64,000 nt of DNA from Silicimonas algicola (GCF_003148765.1 NZ_QGGV01000010.1:1-64000), one strand, 5' to 3'. Positions 7,800-18,480 are shown, counted from the first letter of the stretch. Numbers and translations: made by a program. Notes: generated by a model from the letters alone, not told the origin.

Positions 7800-8198
7800 A
7801 TGGCACGCTCCCGCTTCTCCGACACGTCCGGCCCCTCGCAGCGCCAGCTTCGCGTGGCCGAGCTGATCCGACGCAGGCTGTCGGACATCCTGACCCAGGG
7901 CGATATCCACGATCCCGACCTCAATCGCCTCTCGATCACCGTGGGTGAGGTGACCTGCACGCCCGACCTACGGACCGCGACCGCCTATGTCCTTCCGCTC
8001 GGCGGCGGCCAGCGCGACGAGGCGCTCGACGCGCTGCGCCGCAACCGCTCCGAGATCCGCCGCGTCGTGGGCCGCAGCCTTCAGCTCAAGTTCACGCCCG
8101 AAATCCGCTACGAGATCGACGAGACCTTCGACCGTCTCGACGACACACGCGCCATGTTCGCCGACGAGAATGTCCGCCGCGACCTGGATCGCGAGTAG
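7800..8198 (+). CDS. rbfA: 30S ribosome-binding factor A
   Basis: A 132-aa RbfA protein, a KH-like factor that binds the immature 30S subunit and assists 16S rRNA 5'-end maturation. The sequence shows SQRQLRVAELIRRRLSDIL, then an ITVGEVTCTPDLRTATAYV strand pair and KFTPEIRYEIDETFD, all typical of the family. I start at MARSRFSDT; an upstream in-frame ATG would add 16 atypical residues from the intergenic repeat. The gene precedes truB, a conserved neighbourhood. Confidence 0.95.
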   Translation: MARSRFSDTSGPSQRQLRVAELIRRRLSDILTQGDIHDPDLNRLSITVGEVTCTPDLRTATAYVLPLGGGQRDEALDALRRNRSEIRRVVGRSLQLKFTPEIRYEIDETFDRLDDTRAMFADENVRRDLDRE

Positions 8199-8919
8199 CG
8201 CGATCCTTCTTGCGTCGCTCTTCTCCGGGACCGCGCAGGCGGCCGGATGCCGGGACGTGGCATTCGAGGACACGCCCTTCACCGTGTGCGAGGCCGACCC
8301 CGCAACCGACGACATCCGGCTCTTCCTCCGAGACGATGACGGAAGGCTGCTCGGCACCTTCGAGAATGTCGATGCGTCCCTAGCGTCCGAAGGAAGGCGC
8401 CTCGCCTTTGCGGTCAACGCCGGCATGTATCATCCCGACCGGCGCCCCGTCGGGCTTTACGTCGAGGACGGGACCGAACGCGCGCGTATCGTCACCCGCA
8501 AGGGCCCGGGCAACTTCGGTCTCCTGCCGAACGGCGTGCTCTGCATCGGCGACGGCTGGGCGCGCGTGGTCGAATCCCGTGCTTTCGCCGCCGAACCACC
8601 CGCCTGCCGCTATGCCACGCAATCCGGGCCGATGCTCGTCATCGACGGCGCGCTCCATCCGCGCTTCTTGCCCGACTCGCGGTCTCGCTACATCCGCAAC
8701 GGTGTCGGCGTCACGCCGGAGGGACGGATGATCGTCGCGATCTCGAACCGCCCGGTGACCTTCCACCGCTTCGCGCGGTTCTTCCGCGATGTCCTCGGAA
8801 CGCCGAACGCCCTCTTCCTCGACGGCAACATCTCGCGCCTCTACGCGCCCGAGCTCCGCCGCCAGGACTTCGGTTTTCCGATGGGGCCGATCCTTGGCGT
8901 CACCGTTCCCACCGATTGA
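8170..8919 (+). CDS. exported phosphodiester glycosidase family protein (DUF2233)
   Basis: A 249-aa protein with an N-terminal signal peptide (SAILLASLFSGTAQAAG). The body matches the DUF2233/NAGPA-type phosphodiester glycosidase fold: FAVNAGMYHPDRRPVGLYVEDG, GPGNFGLLPNGVL, QSGPMLVIDG and LFLDGNISRLYAPE. Family members may remove sugars from phosphodiester-linked substrates; the substrate here is unknown. The start overlaps the rbfA 3' end by 29 bp. I chose the ATG that gives a clean signal peptide, because the same frame upstream is only a reading of rbfA out of frame. Confidence 0.85.
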   Translation: MSAATWIASSAILLASLFSGTAQAAGCRDVAFEDTPFTVCEADPATDDIRLFLRDDDGRLLGTFENVDASLASEGRRLAFAVNAGMYHPDRRPVGLYVEDGTERARIVTRKGPGNFGLLPNGVLCIGDGWARVVESRAFAAEPPACRYATQSGPMLVIDGALHPRFLPDSRSRYIRNGVGVTPEGRMIVAISNRPVTFHRFARFFRDVLGTPNALFLDGNISRLYAPELRRQDFGFPMGPILGVTVPTD

Positions 8920-8969
8920 CATTTGCGCCCGCGAGGCGCTAGCACGCCGCCTCTCGGAAGGGGACGAGC

Positions 8970-9875
8970 ATGGCACGGCGCAAAAAGGGACGCGACATCT
9001 CGGGATGGCTGGTGGTGGACAAGCCCGCCGGACCGACCTCGACCGCCGTGGTGAACAAGGTCAGGTGGGCTTTCGACGCGAAGAAGGCCGGCCACGCAGG
9101 CACCCTCGACCCCGACGCAACCGGCCTCCTTGCCATCGCGCTGGGTGAGGCGACCAAGACGGTGCCCTTCGTCACCGACGCGCTCAAGGCCTACGACTTC
9201 ACGATCCGCCTTGGCGCCTCCACCAACACCGACGACGCCGAGGGCGAGGTAACGGCCACCTCCGACACCCGCCCCACCGACGAAGAAATCCGCGCGGCCC
9301 TGCCCGCCTTCACCGGCGACATCCTCCAGACACCGCCCGCCTTTTCCGCCGTGAAGATCGAGGGCGAGCGCGCTTATACGCTCGCCCGCGCCGGCGAGAC
9401 CGTCGAGATCGAGGCGCGCCCGCTCTACGTCGAGAGTCTCGACCTCCTGGCCCGCCTCGATCCCGACCACGCACAACTGCGGATGGTCTGCGGCAAGGGC
9501 GGATATGTCCGCGCCATCGCCCGCGACCTTGGAGAAGCGCTCGGCTGCTTCGGCCACGTCGTCACGCTCAGACGCACCTGGGCCGGGCCATTCGATCTCG
9601 ATGACGCTGTGACCCTCGACGACGTCGAACGCCTCGCCCGCACGCCCGAGCTCGACGAGCTTCTCCTACCGCTCGAGACCGGACTTGCCGATCTGCCCGA
9701 ATTGCCCGCGACTGCCGAGGGCGCCGCGCGGCTCAGAAACGGCAATCCCGGCATGGTGATCGCCTCCGACGCGGAATACGGCGAGATGGCCTGGGCCTCC
9801 TACCAGGGCGAGGCTGTCGCCGTCGGCACCTACCGCGCGGGCGAACTGCATCCGACCCGCGTCTTCGCCTCGTGA
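8970..9875 (+). CDS. truB: tRNA pseudouridine-55 synthase
   Basis: A 301-aa enzyme that isomerises U55 in the T loop of tRNAs. It shows [19 protein letters not shown], the catalytic block [12 protein letters not shown] with nucleophile Asp47, and [19 protein letters not shown], all family signatures. The C-terminal part is the usual short PUA-like extension. The start ATG follows an AAGGGGA ribosome site. The stop overlaps the next gene in a GTGA junction. Confidence 0.97.
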   Translation: MARRKKGRDISGWLVVDKPAGPTSTAVVNKVRWAFDAKKAGHAGTLDPDATGLLAIALGEATKTVPFVTDALKAYDFTIRLGASTNTDDAEGEVTATSDTRPTDEEIRAALPAFTGDILQTPPAFSAVKIEGERAYTLARAGETVEIEARPLYVESLDLLARLDPDHAQLRMVCGKGGYVRAIARDLGEALGCFGHVVTLRRTWAGPFDLDDAVTLDDVERLARTPELDELLLPLETGLADLPELPATAEGAARLRNGNPGMVIASDAEYGEMAWASYQGEAVAVGTYRAGELHPTRVFAS

Positions 9876-10384
9876 CCCTCGTCACCCGCCGCCACACTGG
9901 CGACGGGCGCGACAGCGCGGCGGTCTATTCGCCCTGCCTCCGCTACCGCTACGCGCTGACCCGGACCTGGGACGCGGCCGGCCCGCGCCTTCTCTACGTC
10001 ATGCTGAACCCCTCGACCGCCACCGAAGCCGCAAACGACCCCACCGTCGAGCGCTGCGAACGCCGCGCCCGTGCTCTCGGCTATGGCGCCTTCCGCGTCG
10101 CGAACCTCTTCGCCCTGCGCGAGACCGATCCCGCCCGACTGCGCCGCGCCGAGCGGCCAGTCGGTGCGGCGAACGACGCCCAGATCGCCGAGGCTGCGGA
10201 CTGGAGCGACGCCGTCCTCTGCGCCTGGGGCATCCACGGCGCGCATCGGTCTCGGGGGCAAGCAGTCGCCGCGATCCTCAACGCCAGTGGCAAGCCCCTC
10301 CTGACGCTCGGACTATCGAAGGACGGCCACCCGAGGCACCCGCTCTATGTCTCCTACGGCGTTGGCCCGGTCTCCTGGACCTGA
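9872..10384 (+). CDS. DUF1643 domain protein
   Basis: A 170-aa protein with the DUF1643 signature [48 protein letters not shown] and, near the C terminus, [11 protein letters not shown]. The family is widespread and uncharacterised; the conserved Asn/Asp/Cys positions hint at an enzyme. It starts with GTG overlapping the truB stop, so it is probably coupled to truB. A link to tRNA modification is conjecture from position. Confidence 0.9.
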   Translation: MTLVTRRHTGDGRDSAAVYSPCLRYRYALTRTWDAAGPRLLYVMLNPSTATEAANDPTVERCERRARALGYGAFRVANLFALRETDPARLRRAERPVGAANDAQIAEAADWSDAVLCAWGIHGAHRSRGQAVAAILNASGKPLLTLGLSKDGHPRHPLYVSYGVGPVSWT

Positions 10385-10489
10385 AGGGCCGGCACGCATG
10401 CAGAATGACCCACAGCCCACGGCACCGGCGGCGCAAAGACCCCGCCGCCAACCGTCACGGGATCGCTGCCCTGCATCTTCACTGGTCCG

Positions 10490-10546
10490 AAAATATCCCG
10501 GGGGAGGCCCGGCCTTGCGCCGGGACGGGGGCAGCGCCCCCCTTCC
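10490..10546. repeat. GC-rich intergenic repeat, copy B
   Basis: An ATATCCCGGGGGAGG start, a hairpin CCCGGC-cttgc-GCCGGG (10508-10524) and a second hairpin GGGGCAGCGCCCC (10528-10540). It shares its layout with copy A at 7709-7755. Confidence 0.5.
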
Positions 10547-10557
10547 TGACCGGCGGG

Positions 10558-10606
10558 CGGCGGCCGCGCATCGCGGCCGCCGTCAGGCCCCCCGTGCACG
10601 CACGGG
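10558..10606. repeat. tandem strong hairpins
   Basis: An 11-bp perfect stem (CGGCGGCCGCG at 10558-10568, CGCGGCCGCCG at 10572-10582) has a 3-nt CAT loop. It is followed by CCCGTGC-ac-GCACGGG (10591-10606). No T-run follows, so these are not classical terminators; they could be processing sites, protein sites or part of the repeat element. Confidence 0.6.
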
Positions 10607-10877
10607 TCCGCCGCCCCTTCCAAGGTCACCTGGACTCCCTTCTGGAGCGGCCGCACCCCTGCGGCTCATGACAGGCAATCTGGCAGCTTCTGATGAAGAC
10701 GCCGTTACCGCCTCACGTCGTCTTTCCGGAACGCCTGTTCCGGTCGTGCCACGCTCCATCTGCTCCCAGATTCCGCTTTCCAACGGCATCCGCTTCGCCT
10801 ATACGCCCCATCTCACCTCCACGGGCCTTGCTGGACGACATCCCGGCTCGCGCCATCGATCCTGAAAGGAGACCCCG

Positions 10878-11147
10878 ATGTCGATCACTGCCGAAGAAAA
10901 GCAGAAGCTGATCAAGGACTACGGCACCAAGGACGGCGACACCGGTTCGCCCGAAGTGCAGGTCGCGATCCTGTCGTCGCGCATTTCCACGCTGACCGAG
11001 CACTTCAAGACCCACGCGAAGGACAACCACTCGCGCCGCGGTCTTCTCAAGCTCGTCGCGCTGCGCCGCAAGCTCCTCGACTACGTCAAGGCCAAGGACG
11101 AGAAGCGCTATCAGGACCTGATCGAGCGTCTCGGCCTCCGTCGCTGA
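10878..11147 (+). CDS. rpsO: 30S ribosomal protein S15
   Basis: An 89-aa ribosomal protein that binds the central domain of 16S rRNA. It has full-length S15 features: [41 protein letters not shown] and [12 protein letters not shown]. It is preceded by the ribosome site GAAAGGAG and followed by an intrinsic terminator, so it probably forms a transcription unit of its own here. In many bacteria it precedes pnp directly; here about 5 kb intervenes. Confidence 0.98.
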   Translation: MSITAEEKQKLIKDYGTKDGDTGSPEVQVAILSSRISTLTEHFKTHAKDNHSRRGLLKLVALRRKLLDYVKAKDEKRYQDLIERLGLRR

Positions 11148-11173
11148 GGCAAGCCTCCAAGACCGAACACCGG

Positions 11174-11199
11174 AAGGGCTGCCTCGGGCGGCCCTTTTT
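11174..11199 (+). terminator. rho-independent terminator after rpsO
   Basis: AAGGGC-t-GCC, loop TCG, GGC-g-GCCCTT, followed by TTTTT. The stem has a symmetric mismatch, and the T-run begins in the descending arm, about 27 bp after the rpsO stop. Confidence 0.85.
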
Positions 11200-11385
11200 C
11201 GTTGAGCCCCTCCCTATGTGAACTCGTCGCCCGTCCGTTCCGCGTCCCTGCCCAGAGCCGCAGCCGGCTTGAACCGCCTCGGTATCTCGACTAGGGACGT
11301 CCTCGCATCACCGGAGTAAGGCACATGGACCAGCACTGCATCTGACCCGTCACCCATCGACAAAGATCAGACCAGCGAGGCGTCC

Positions 11386-12030
11386 ATGCCCTTCCCCTCT
11401 CCCGACACACGTCATCCCCTGAGGCTGCCCGATGGCTCCGCCCATCCCGGCGCCGTTTTCCTGAAGGCCGTCGTCGATCACCCGAGGATCGAGGTCGGAG
11501 ATTACACCTATGCCTTCGAGAACGACCCGCCAGACGACTGGATCGCGCGAAAGGCCCCCTACATCTTTCCCTTCTCGGCCGAGAAGCTTGTGATCGGCAA
11601 GTTCTGCCAGATCGCCAGCGGCGCACGCTTCATCACCGCCTCGGCCAACCACAGGTACGACGGGATATCGAGCTTTCCCTTCGCGATCTTCGGCGGCCCG
11701 ACCGTCGGGCGCCCTTCGATGCCGACATCGTTTTCGGACACCATCGTCGGCCACGATGTCTGGCTTGGCGACGCAGCCACGATCCTGCCGGGTGCACGGA
11801 TCGGATCGGGCGTCATCGTGGGCGCCGGTGCCGTGGTGTCAGGCTCCATCCCGGACTACGCCATCGTGGCAGGCAATCCGGGCCGCGTTCTGCGCAGGCG
11901 TTTCACCGACGGGCAGATCGACCGCCTCATGCGCATCGCCTGGTGGGACTGGCCGATCGACCGCATCCTCGCCCACGAGTCCGAGATTTGCGGCGGAGAC
12001 GTGGACGCGCTCGAGCGTGCGGCGCCATGA
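11386..12030 (+). CDS. CatB-related hexapeptide O-acetyltransferase
   Basis: A 214-aa left-handed beta-helix acyltransferase of the xenobiotic acetyltransferase (CatB/Vat) family. The middle has SANHRYDGISSFPF with the likely catalytic His89. The C-terminal half has the hexapeptide stretch GHDVWLGDAATILPGARIGS and the closing IPDYAIVAGNPGRVLRRRF. The family uses acetyl-CoA; the acceptor here is unknown, and the gene should not be read as a resistance determinant on sequence alone. It overlaps the RNA methyltransferase start by 4 bp. Confidence 0.9.
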   Translation: MPFPSPDTRHPLRLPDGSAHPGAVFLKAVVDHPRIEVGDYTYAFENDPPDDWIARKAPYIFPFSAEKLVIGKFCQIASGARFITASANHRYDGISSFPFAIFGGPTVGRPSMPTSFSDTIVGHDVWLGDAATILPGARIGSGVIVGAGAVVSGSIPDYAIVAGNPGRVLRRRFTDGQIDRLMRIAWWDWPIDRILAHESEICGGDVDALERAAP

Positions 12031-13136
12031 GCGAGCCCGAACTCTTCCTCGTGACCCATCCCGGTCTCGAAGACTTCCTCGCGGACGAAGCGCGCGAGAA
12101 GGGCTTCGGCGTCACCGGCACCATACCCGGCGGCGTCACGCTGTCGGGCGGCTGGTCCGAGGCCTGGCGCGCGAACCTGCGTCTGCGCGGCGCGACGCGC
12201 GTGCTTGTCCGCCTGACCTCGTTCCGCGCCATGCATCTTGCACAACTCGACAAGCGCGCACGCAAGGTACCCTGGGGGGACTGGCTGCGGCCCGACCTTC
12301 CGTTCCGCGTCGAGGCGACGTGCCGCAAGTCCCGCATCTACCATGCCGGTGCCGCCGCGCAGAGGATCGAGCGCGCGGTGAGCGAAACCCTCGGTGCGCC
12401 CCTGTCCAAGGACGCCGCCATCGTCCTGAAGCTTCGGATCGAGGACGACCTGGCCACGCTCAGCGTCGACACCTCGGGCGCGTCGCTCCACAAACGCGGT
12501 CTGAAGCAGGCCGTCGCGAAGGCGCCCATGCGCGAGACGATGGCCTCCCTCCTCCTGCGCGCCGCGGGCTTTGACGGACGCGAGACGGTCCTCGATCCCA
12601 TGTGCGGCTCAGGAACCTTCCCCATCGAGGCAGCCGAGATCGCGTCCGACCTGGCCCCCGGCCGCGCCCGCGCGTTCGCGTTCGAGACGCTGGCCACCTT
12701 CGACGCAACAGGCTGGGAGGCGATGCGCCATGCACACGACCGGGTTACGCCCCCTGGCCCGCCCCGCTTCTTCGGCTCGGACCGGGACCAGGGGGCCGTC
12801 CGGATGGCGGGCGAAAACGCGACAAGGGCCCGCGTTTCGGAAATCATCCGTTTCCAGCGCATGGACGTCTCGGACGTGGCCCCGCCCGAGGGACGCCCCG
12901 GCCTCGTCATCGCGAACCCGCCCTACGGCGGCCGCATCGGCGCCAAGGGTCCGCTTCATGCGCTGCACGCAAGCTTCGGAAAGGCCATGAAGGAAAGGTT
13001 TCGGGGCTGGCGCATCGCCCTCGTCACGTCCGAGCCCGGCCTGGTGAAATCGACGGGCCTTCCCTTCGCCGAACCCGGTCCGTTCATCGACCACGGAGGG
13101 ATCCGCGTCCGTCTCTATCAGACCGGCCCTCTCTGA
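12027..13136 (+). CDS. THUMP-domain RNA methyltransferase (RlmL/YcbY N-half type)
   Basis: A 369-aa class I SAM-dependent RNA methyltransferase. The N terminus (ELFLVTHPGLEDFLADEARE) and the following THUMP-like region deliver RNA. The C-terminal Rossmann part has DPMCGSGTFPIEAAEIA and the catalytic NPPYGGRIG near residue 297, typical of N2-guanine methylation in COG0116 proteins. The target is probably 23S rRNA or tRNA. The ATG start overlaps the previous stop; a longer upstream in-frame reading lies inside the acetyltransferase gene. Confidence 0.92.
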   Translation: MSEPELFLVTHPGLEDFLADEAREKGFGVTGTIPGGVTLSGGWSEAWRANLRLRGATRVLVRLTSFRAMHLAQLDKRARKVPWGDWLRPDLPFRVEATCRKSRIYHAGAAAQRIERAVSETLGAPLSKDAAIVLKLRIEDDLATLSVDTSGASLHKRGLKQAVAKAPMRETMASLLLRAAGFDGRETVLDPMCGSGTFPIEAAEIASDLAPGRARAFAFETLATFDATGWEAMRHAHDRVTPPGPPRFFGSDRDQGAVRMAGENATRARVSEIIRFQRMDVSDVAPPEGRPGLVIANPPYGGRIGAKGPLHALHASFGKAMKERFRGWRIALVTSEPGLVKSTGLPFAEPGPFIDHGGIRVRLYQTGPL

Positions 13137-13222
13137 CCTCGGCAATCCCTTCACGAAGCCGCCGCAATTTTGCCCGAATCCGGGGTCGAGATCGGAGGCG
13201 CATCCAGAACGGGGACACGGCC

Positions 13223-13966
13223 ATGATGTTCGCACGGAAACCGCCCAGGGAACTCTGCGTCCGTCGGCTCAAGCGGCGGATGATCGGCATCGGTGACGAC
13301 GCGGCCAGGCTGATCGCCACGATGAAGGAAAACCGCCCCCTGTCCTACGGTCCCGACCGTCGTCCGCTGGACCTGATCCGCAATGCGGACTCCGAGGCGC
13401 TCTTCGTCGAAACCGACGCGCTTGGCCACGACAGCTTCCAGCATTTTCACTACACGGACGACTTCCGCTCGATCGATCCGAACGCGCAGGTCGACCTCAT
13501 GGTGCTCTTCGGCGATGTCGCGCGGGTCAACGCCATCCTCGCGCCCTTCGCCGGGTCGAGCGTCGCGTCCCCTGCCGCGCGCCTCGTCAACGAGATCGCG
13601 GACCGCATCATCGCGACGGCCTGTTTCTTCGACGCCTATTTCTCGCGCTTCGACGTATCCACCGACATTCTCCTCGGCCGCACGTCGGGCCGAGCCCTGG
13701 CCGAACGGATGGCCGCGCTGGGCGCAGAGGACCGCATCCGCTACGACCGCGCACAATCCCGGCTGTCGGACCCCGCAACGGACGCCGCCCGCCTCGCGCC
13801 GCGCCGCATCCCGCCCTTCGTGATCTCGGCCGGGTTGCGCTATGGCCGGGGGCAGACCTTCGTCAACGGAGTGTACTTCCCGACCGAGGCGGCGCAGGTG
13901 ATCCTTGGCCAGACGGCGGCGCTGGCGGCCGCCTCGCAACTCGAAGCCGCGCCGCGGATGCACTGA
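13223..13966 (+). CDS. hypothetical protein, 247 aa
   Basis: I do not recognise this protein. It begins MMFARKPPRELCVRRLKRR. It has several Asp/Arg-rich helices, a central FHYTDDFRSIDPNAQVDLM, and a C-terminal GRGQTFVNGVYFPTEAAQVILGQ. There is no signal peptide or membrane segment. Codon use and GC match the neighbours, which supports a real gene. The start ATG is the first after an 86-bp gap; the same open frame continues upstream inside the methyltransferase gene, where it is only a shadow. Confidence 0.75.
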   Translation: MMFARKPPRELCVRRLKRRMIGIGDDAARLIATMKENRPLSYGPDRRPLDLIRNADSEALFVETDALGHDSFQHFHYTDDFRSIDPNAQVDLMVLFGDVARVNAILAPFAGSSVASPAARLVNEIADRIIATACFFDAYFSRFDVSTDILLGRTSGRALAERMAALGAEDRIRYDRAQSRLSDPATDAARLAPRRIPPFVISAGLRYGRGQTFVNGVYFPTEAAQVILGQTAALAAASQLEAAPRMH

Positions 13967-14072
13967 GGGGCGGACACCCGCCCCGCGCACTTGACCCGCG
14001 TTTGACCTGCATCATGTCTCGAGAGGCATCGGCCCGCCACCATGGCGGAACAGCTTTCGCAGGACAGGTCCC

Positions 14073-14513
14073 ATGACGCTCAGCCGCCAGACACCCGACA
14101 CGGACACGCCGGACCTCCGCGTCCCGCTCGACACCGTATGCTATGTCATCGAGAAGGCGCGCGAGTTCGACGTCAAGACGGGGTCGTCCGATCCGGCGGC
14201 ATCGCGGCTCGACGACGACGACATCGACGCCGCCGTGCTCGAGGATCGACCGTCCGACCCCGTCCGGCACGAGCTTCTCTCGGTCATCTCCGATCTCAAC
14301 CACGGCGCGCAGATCGACCTCGTCGCCATCATGTGGCTCGGTCGCGCCGAAGGCCCCGACAGCTGGGACGAAGCCCGTCGCATGGCCGAGGAAGGGCACA
14401 ACGACCGCACCGCGCAATACCTCGTGGGCACGCCGCTTCTGGGTGACTACCTGGAAGAAGGCCTGAACGTCATCGGCCTTTCCTGTGCCGACTACGTCGA
14501 GAACAACGTGTAA
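14073..14513 (+). CDS. DUF3775 domain protein
   Basis: A 146-aa acidic protein matching DUF3775: VPLDTVCYVIEKAREFDVK, then HELLSVISDLNHGAQIDLVA, WLGRAEGPDSWDEARRMA and TAQYLVGTPLLGDYLEEGL. The family is short, conserved in alphaproteobacteria and of unknown function. An AGGACAG sequence upstream is a moderate ribosome site. It is monocistronic by appearance, since a palindromic operator follows directly. Confidence 0.88.
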   Translation: MTLSRQTPDTDTPDLRVPLDTVCYVIEKAREFDVKTGSSDPAASRLDDDDIDAAVLEDRPSDPVRHELLSVISDLNHGAQIDLVAIMWLGRAEGPDSWDEARRMAEEGHNDRTAQYLVGTPLLGDYLEEGLNVIGLSCADYVENNV

Positions 14514-14528
14514 CAGGGCTTGCATCGA

Positions 14529-14560
14529 ATCCATATATCTGGAATTCTGGATATATGGAT
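14529..14560. promoter_or_regulatory. ArsR operator overlapping the arsR start codon
   Basis: A perfect inverted repeat, ATCCATATATC and GATATATGGAT, separated by TGGAATTCTG. Its right arm contains the arsR ATG at 14555. A TTGCAT (14520-14525) 17 bp before AATTCT would place transcription start at about the A of the ATG. Autoregulation of the ars operon and a leaderless transcript are inferred. Confidence 0.8.
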
Positions 14561-14887
14561 AAGACAAACAGCCTCGCCGCCCTCTCCGCCCTGTCCCAGG
14601 ACGTTCGTCTCGACGCCTTCCGTCTGCTCGTCCAGGCCGGCGCCGAGGGCCTGCCTGCGGGCGAGATCGGCGACCGCCTGGGCGTCCGCCAGAACACGAT
14701 GTCTTCCCACCTTTCGATCCTTCATCAGGCCGGCCTCGTGCGGAACCGCCGCGAGGGCCGGGGGATCCGCTATTTCGCCGACATGGAAGGCATGCGCGGG
14801 CTCCTTGGTTTCCTGATGGAAGACTGCTGCGGCGGTCGCTCCGAACTCTGCCAACCCGTCATCCAGGAAGTCGCCTGCTCCTGCTGA
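14555..14887 (+). CDS. arsR: ArsR-family metalloregulator
   Basis: A 110-aa winged-helix repressor. LAALSALSQDVRLDAFRLLV and the recognition helix segment RLGVRQNTMSSHLSILHQAG are standard ArsR/SmtB features. Cysteines cluster near the C terminus (DCCGGRSELC and CSC), a plausible As(III) site. It lacks a Shine-Dalgarno sequence and starts inside its own operator. It leads the arsR-arsC-channel operon and should release it when arsenite binds. Confidence 0.93.
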   Translation: MDKTNSLAALSALSQDVRLDAFRLLVQAGAEGLPAGEIGDRLGVRQNTMSSHLSILHQAGLVRNRREGRGIRYFADMEGMRGLLGFLMEDCCGGRSELCQPVIQEVACSC

Positions 14888-14888
14888 G

Positions 14889-15410
14889 ATGCCTATCATG
14901 CGCGAACCCTACAACGTCCTCTTCCTCTGCACCGGCAACTCCGCCCGCTCGATCCTGGGCGAGGCGATCATGACCCGCGAGGGCGCAGGCCGCTTCCGCG
15001 GCTTCTCGGCCGGCTCGCGGCCCTCGGGCCAGCCGCACCCGTACGCCATCGACCTGCTCACACGTCTCGGCCACGACACCGCCTTCGCGCGCTCGAAAAG
15101 CTGGGACGAATTCGCCGGACCCGGAGCGCCGAAGATGGACTTCATCTTCACCGTCTGCGACCAGGCGGCGGCCGAGGAATGCCCCTACTGGCCCGGCCAT
15201 CCGATGTCGGCGCACTGGGGCCTGCCAGATCCCGCCGCAGCGACCGGGACCGAGGCGGAACGCCGTCTCGCCTTCTCCGACACCTACCGGATGCTGCGCA
15301 ACCGGATCACCGCCTTCGTGAACCTGCCGACCGAGTCGCTCGACAAGGCCTCGCTGCGCGCCCGACTGGCCGAGATCGGCCGCGACACCACGCCCGCCCC
15401 GACCGAATGA
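14889..15410 (+). CDS. arsC: arsenate reductase, LMW-phosphatase type
   Basis: A 173-aa enzyme reducing As(V) to As(III). The P-loop is FLCTGNSARS (CX5R with nucleophilic Cys). The resolving cysteines sit in FTVCDQAAAEECPYWPGHP, the pattern of thioredoxin-coupled ArsC. It starts one base after the arsR stop and overlaps the channel gene by ATGA, so the three are one operon. Electrons probably come from thioredoxin, judging from the three-cysteine arrangement. Confidence 0.93.
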   Translation: MPIMREPYNVLFLCTGNSARSILGEAIMTREGAGRFRGFSAGSRPSGQPHPYAIDLLTRLGHDTAFARSKSWDEFAGPGAPKMDFIFTVCDQAAAEECPYWPGHPMSAHWGLPDPAAATGTEAERRLAFSDTYRMLRNRITAFVNLPTESLDKASLRARLAEIGRDTTPAPTE

Positions 15411-16078
15411 CCGACACGCCCCGCCGACTGGTGGCCGAAGCGCTCGGCACTGCCCTCCTCGTCGCGACCGTCGTCGGTTCGGGCATCATGGCCGACGCGC
15501 TCTCCGCCGACGACGCCGTCTCGCTTCTCGGCAACACGATCCCCACGGGAGCGATCCTGATCGTCCTCATCACCATCCTCGGCCCCGTCTCGGGCGCGCA
15601 CTTCAACCCCGCCGTGACGCTTGTCTTCGCCGCCCGCCGTGACCTCGCCCCAGGCCTCGCCCTGGCCTACGTCGCCGCCCAGATCGCGGGCGGTATCGCC
15701 GGCAGCCTTCTCGCGCACGCCATGTTCGAACTGCCCATGCTCCAGATCTCGACCCGCGCGCGCACCGACGCCGGCCAATGGATCGCCGAGGTCGTCGCGA
15801 CCTTCGGCCTGCTCCTGACGATCCTCGGCGGCCTGCGCCACCGCGCCGACGCGGTCCCGTGGCTCGTCGGCCTCTACATCAGCGCAGCCTACTGGTTCAC
15901 CGCCTCGACCAGCTTCGCCAATCCCGCCGTCGCCATCGCCCGCGGCCTGTCGGACACCTTCGCCGGGATCCGTCCCGCCGACGTGCCCGCCTTCGTTCTG
16001 GCCGAGATCGCAGGCGCGCTCCTCGCCGCCGCCCTCGGGGGGTGGCTCTTCGTGCCCGACCGCAACGCGCCCCGGTGA
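15407..16078 (+). CDS. aquaporin/aquaglyceroporin family channel, arsenite exit candidate
   Basis: A 223-aa MIP-family membrane protein with six hydrophobic segments and two half-helix motifs: HFNPAVT in the first half and SFANPAVAIAR in the second. In Sinorhizobium meliloti an AqpS channel replaces the ArsB pump and lets arsenite formed by ArsC leave down its gradient. The position after arsR-arsC suggests the same job here. No arsB or acr3 pump is in the window. The start overlaps the arsC stop. Confidence 0.88.
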   Translation: MTDTPRRLVAEALGTALLVATVVGSGIMADALSADDAVSLLGNTIPTGAILIVLITILGPVSGAHFNPAVTLVFAARRDLAPGLALAYVAAQIAGGIAGSLLAHAMFELPMLQISTRARTDAGQWIAEVVATFGLLLTILGGLRHRADAVPWLVGLYISAAYWFTASTSFANPAVAIARGLSDTFAGIRPADVPAFVLAEIAGALLAAALGGWLFVPDRNAPR

Positions 16079-16180
16079 CGGGCCGGGCACACGCCCTTTC
16101 CAACCCGGCCATTCTCCTGTATGGCCCGCCAATCTGAGACGTGACGCTACGGACCCCGGCGAACGCGAAGGATAGGGGTC

Positions 16181-16198
16181 GGCGGCAATGGGGCCGCC
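16181..16198 (+). promoter_or_regulatory. leader hairpin upstream of pnp
   Basis: GGCGGC and GCCGCC with a 6-nt loop lie about 50 bp before the pnp start. Leader stem-loops control pnp mRNA stability in enterobacteria; a similar role here is a guess. Confidence 0.3.
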
Positions 16199-16249
16199 AT
16201 TTCAACGGGACGCTGTGGAACGCCGCGCGATCCCAGACAGGATGTCAAG

Positions 16250-18391
<2,142 letters not shown>

Positions 18392-18416
18392 GGCGCTTTC
18401 TCCTCCGATCACTCAG

Positions 18417-18445
18417 GGCCTCGGCGGAAACGCCGGGGCCTTTTT
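18417..18445 (+). terminator. rho-independent terminator after pnp
   Basis: GGCCTCGGCG-gaaa-CGCCGGGGCC followed by TTTTT. The 10-bp stem has one G-T pair and a GNRA-type GAAA loop. Confidence 0.92.
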
Positions 18446-18480
18446 GTTTTGCGGCGCTGGACGTGGGTCAATGACCGCGA

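Larger units (their letters stand above)
10385..10877. other. 493-bp intergenic region upstream of rpsO, hairpin-rich
   Basis: I see no credible gene. The region holds a GC-rich repeat with two hairpins, an 11-bp perfect palindromic stem and a second 7-bp stem (annotated separately). The last 200 bp are less structured and probably contain the rpsO promoter. The ribosome site GAAAGGAG lies just before rpsO. Confidence 0.6.

Noticed and set aside
11174-11385. Possible small gene between the rpsO terminator and the acetyltransferase
   Set aside because: Only a 6-codon frame (starting ATGGACCAGCACTGC) and short random frames exist; no conserved-looking peptide.
11386-12030. Chloramphenicol resistance gene
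   Set aside because: The hexapeptide acetyltransferase family is broad; sequence and chromosomal context next to an RNA methyltransferase do not support a drug-resistance claim.
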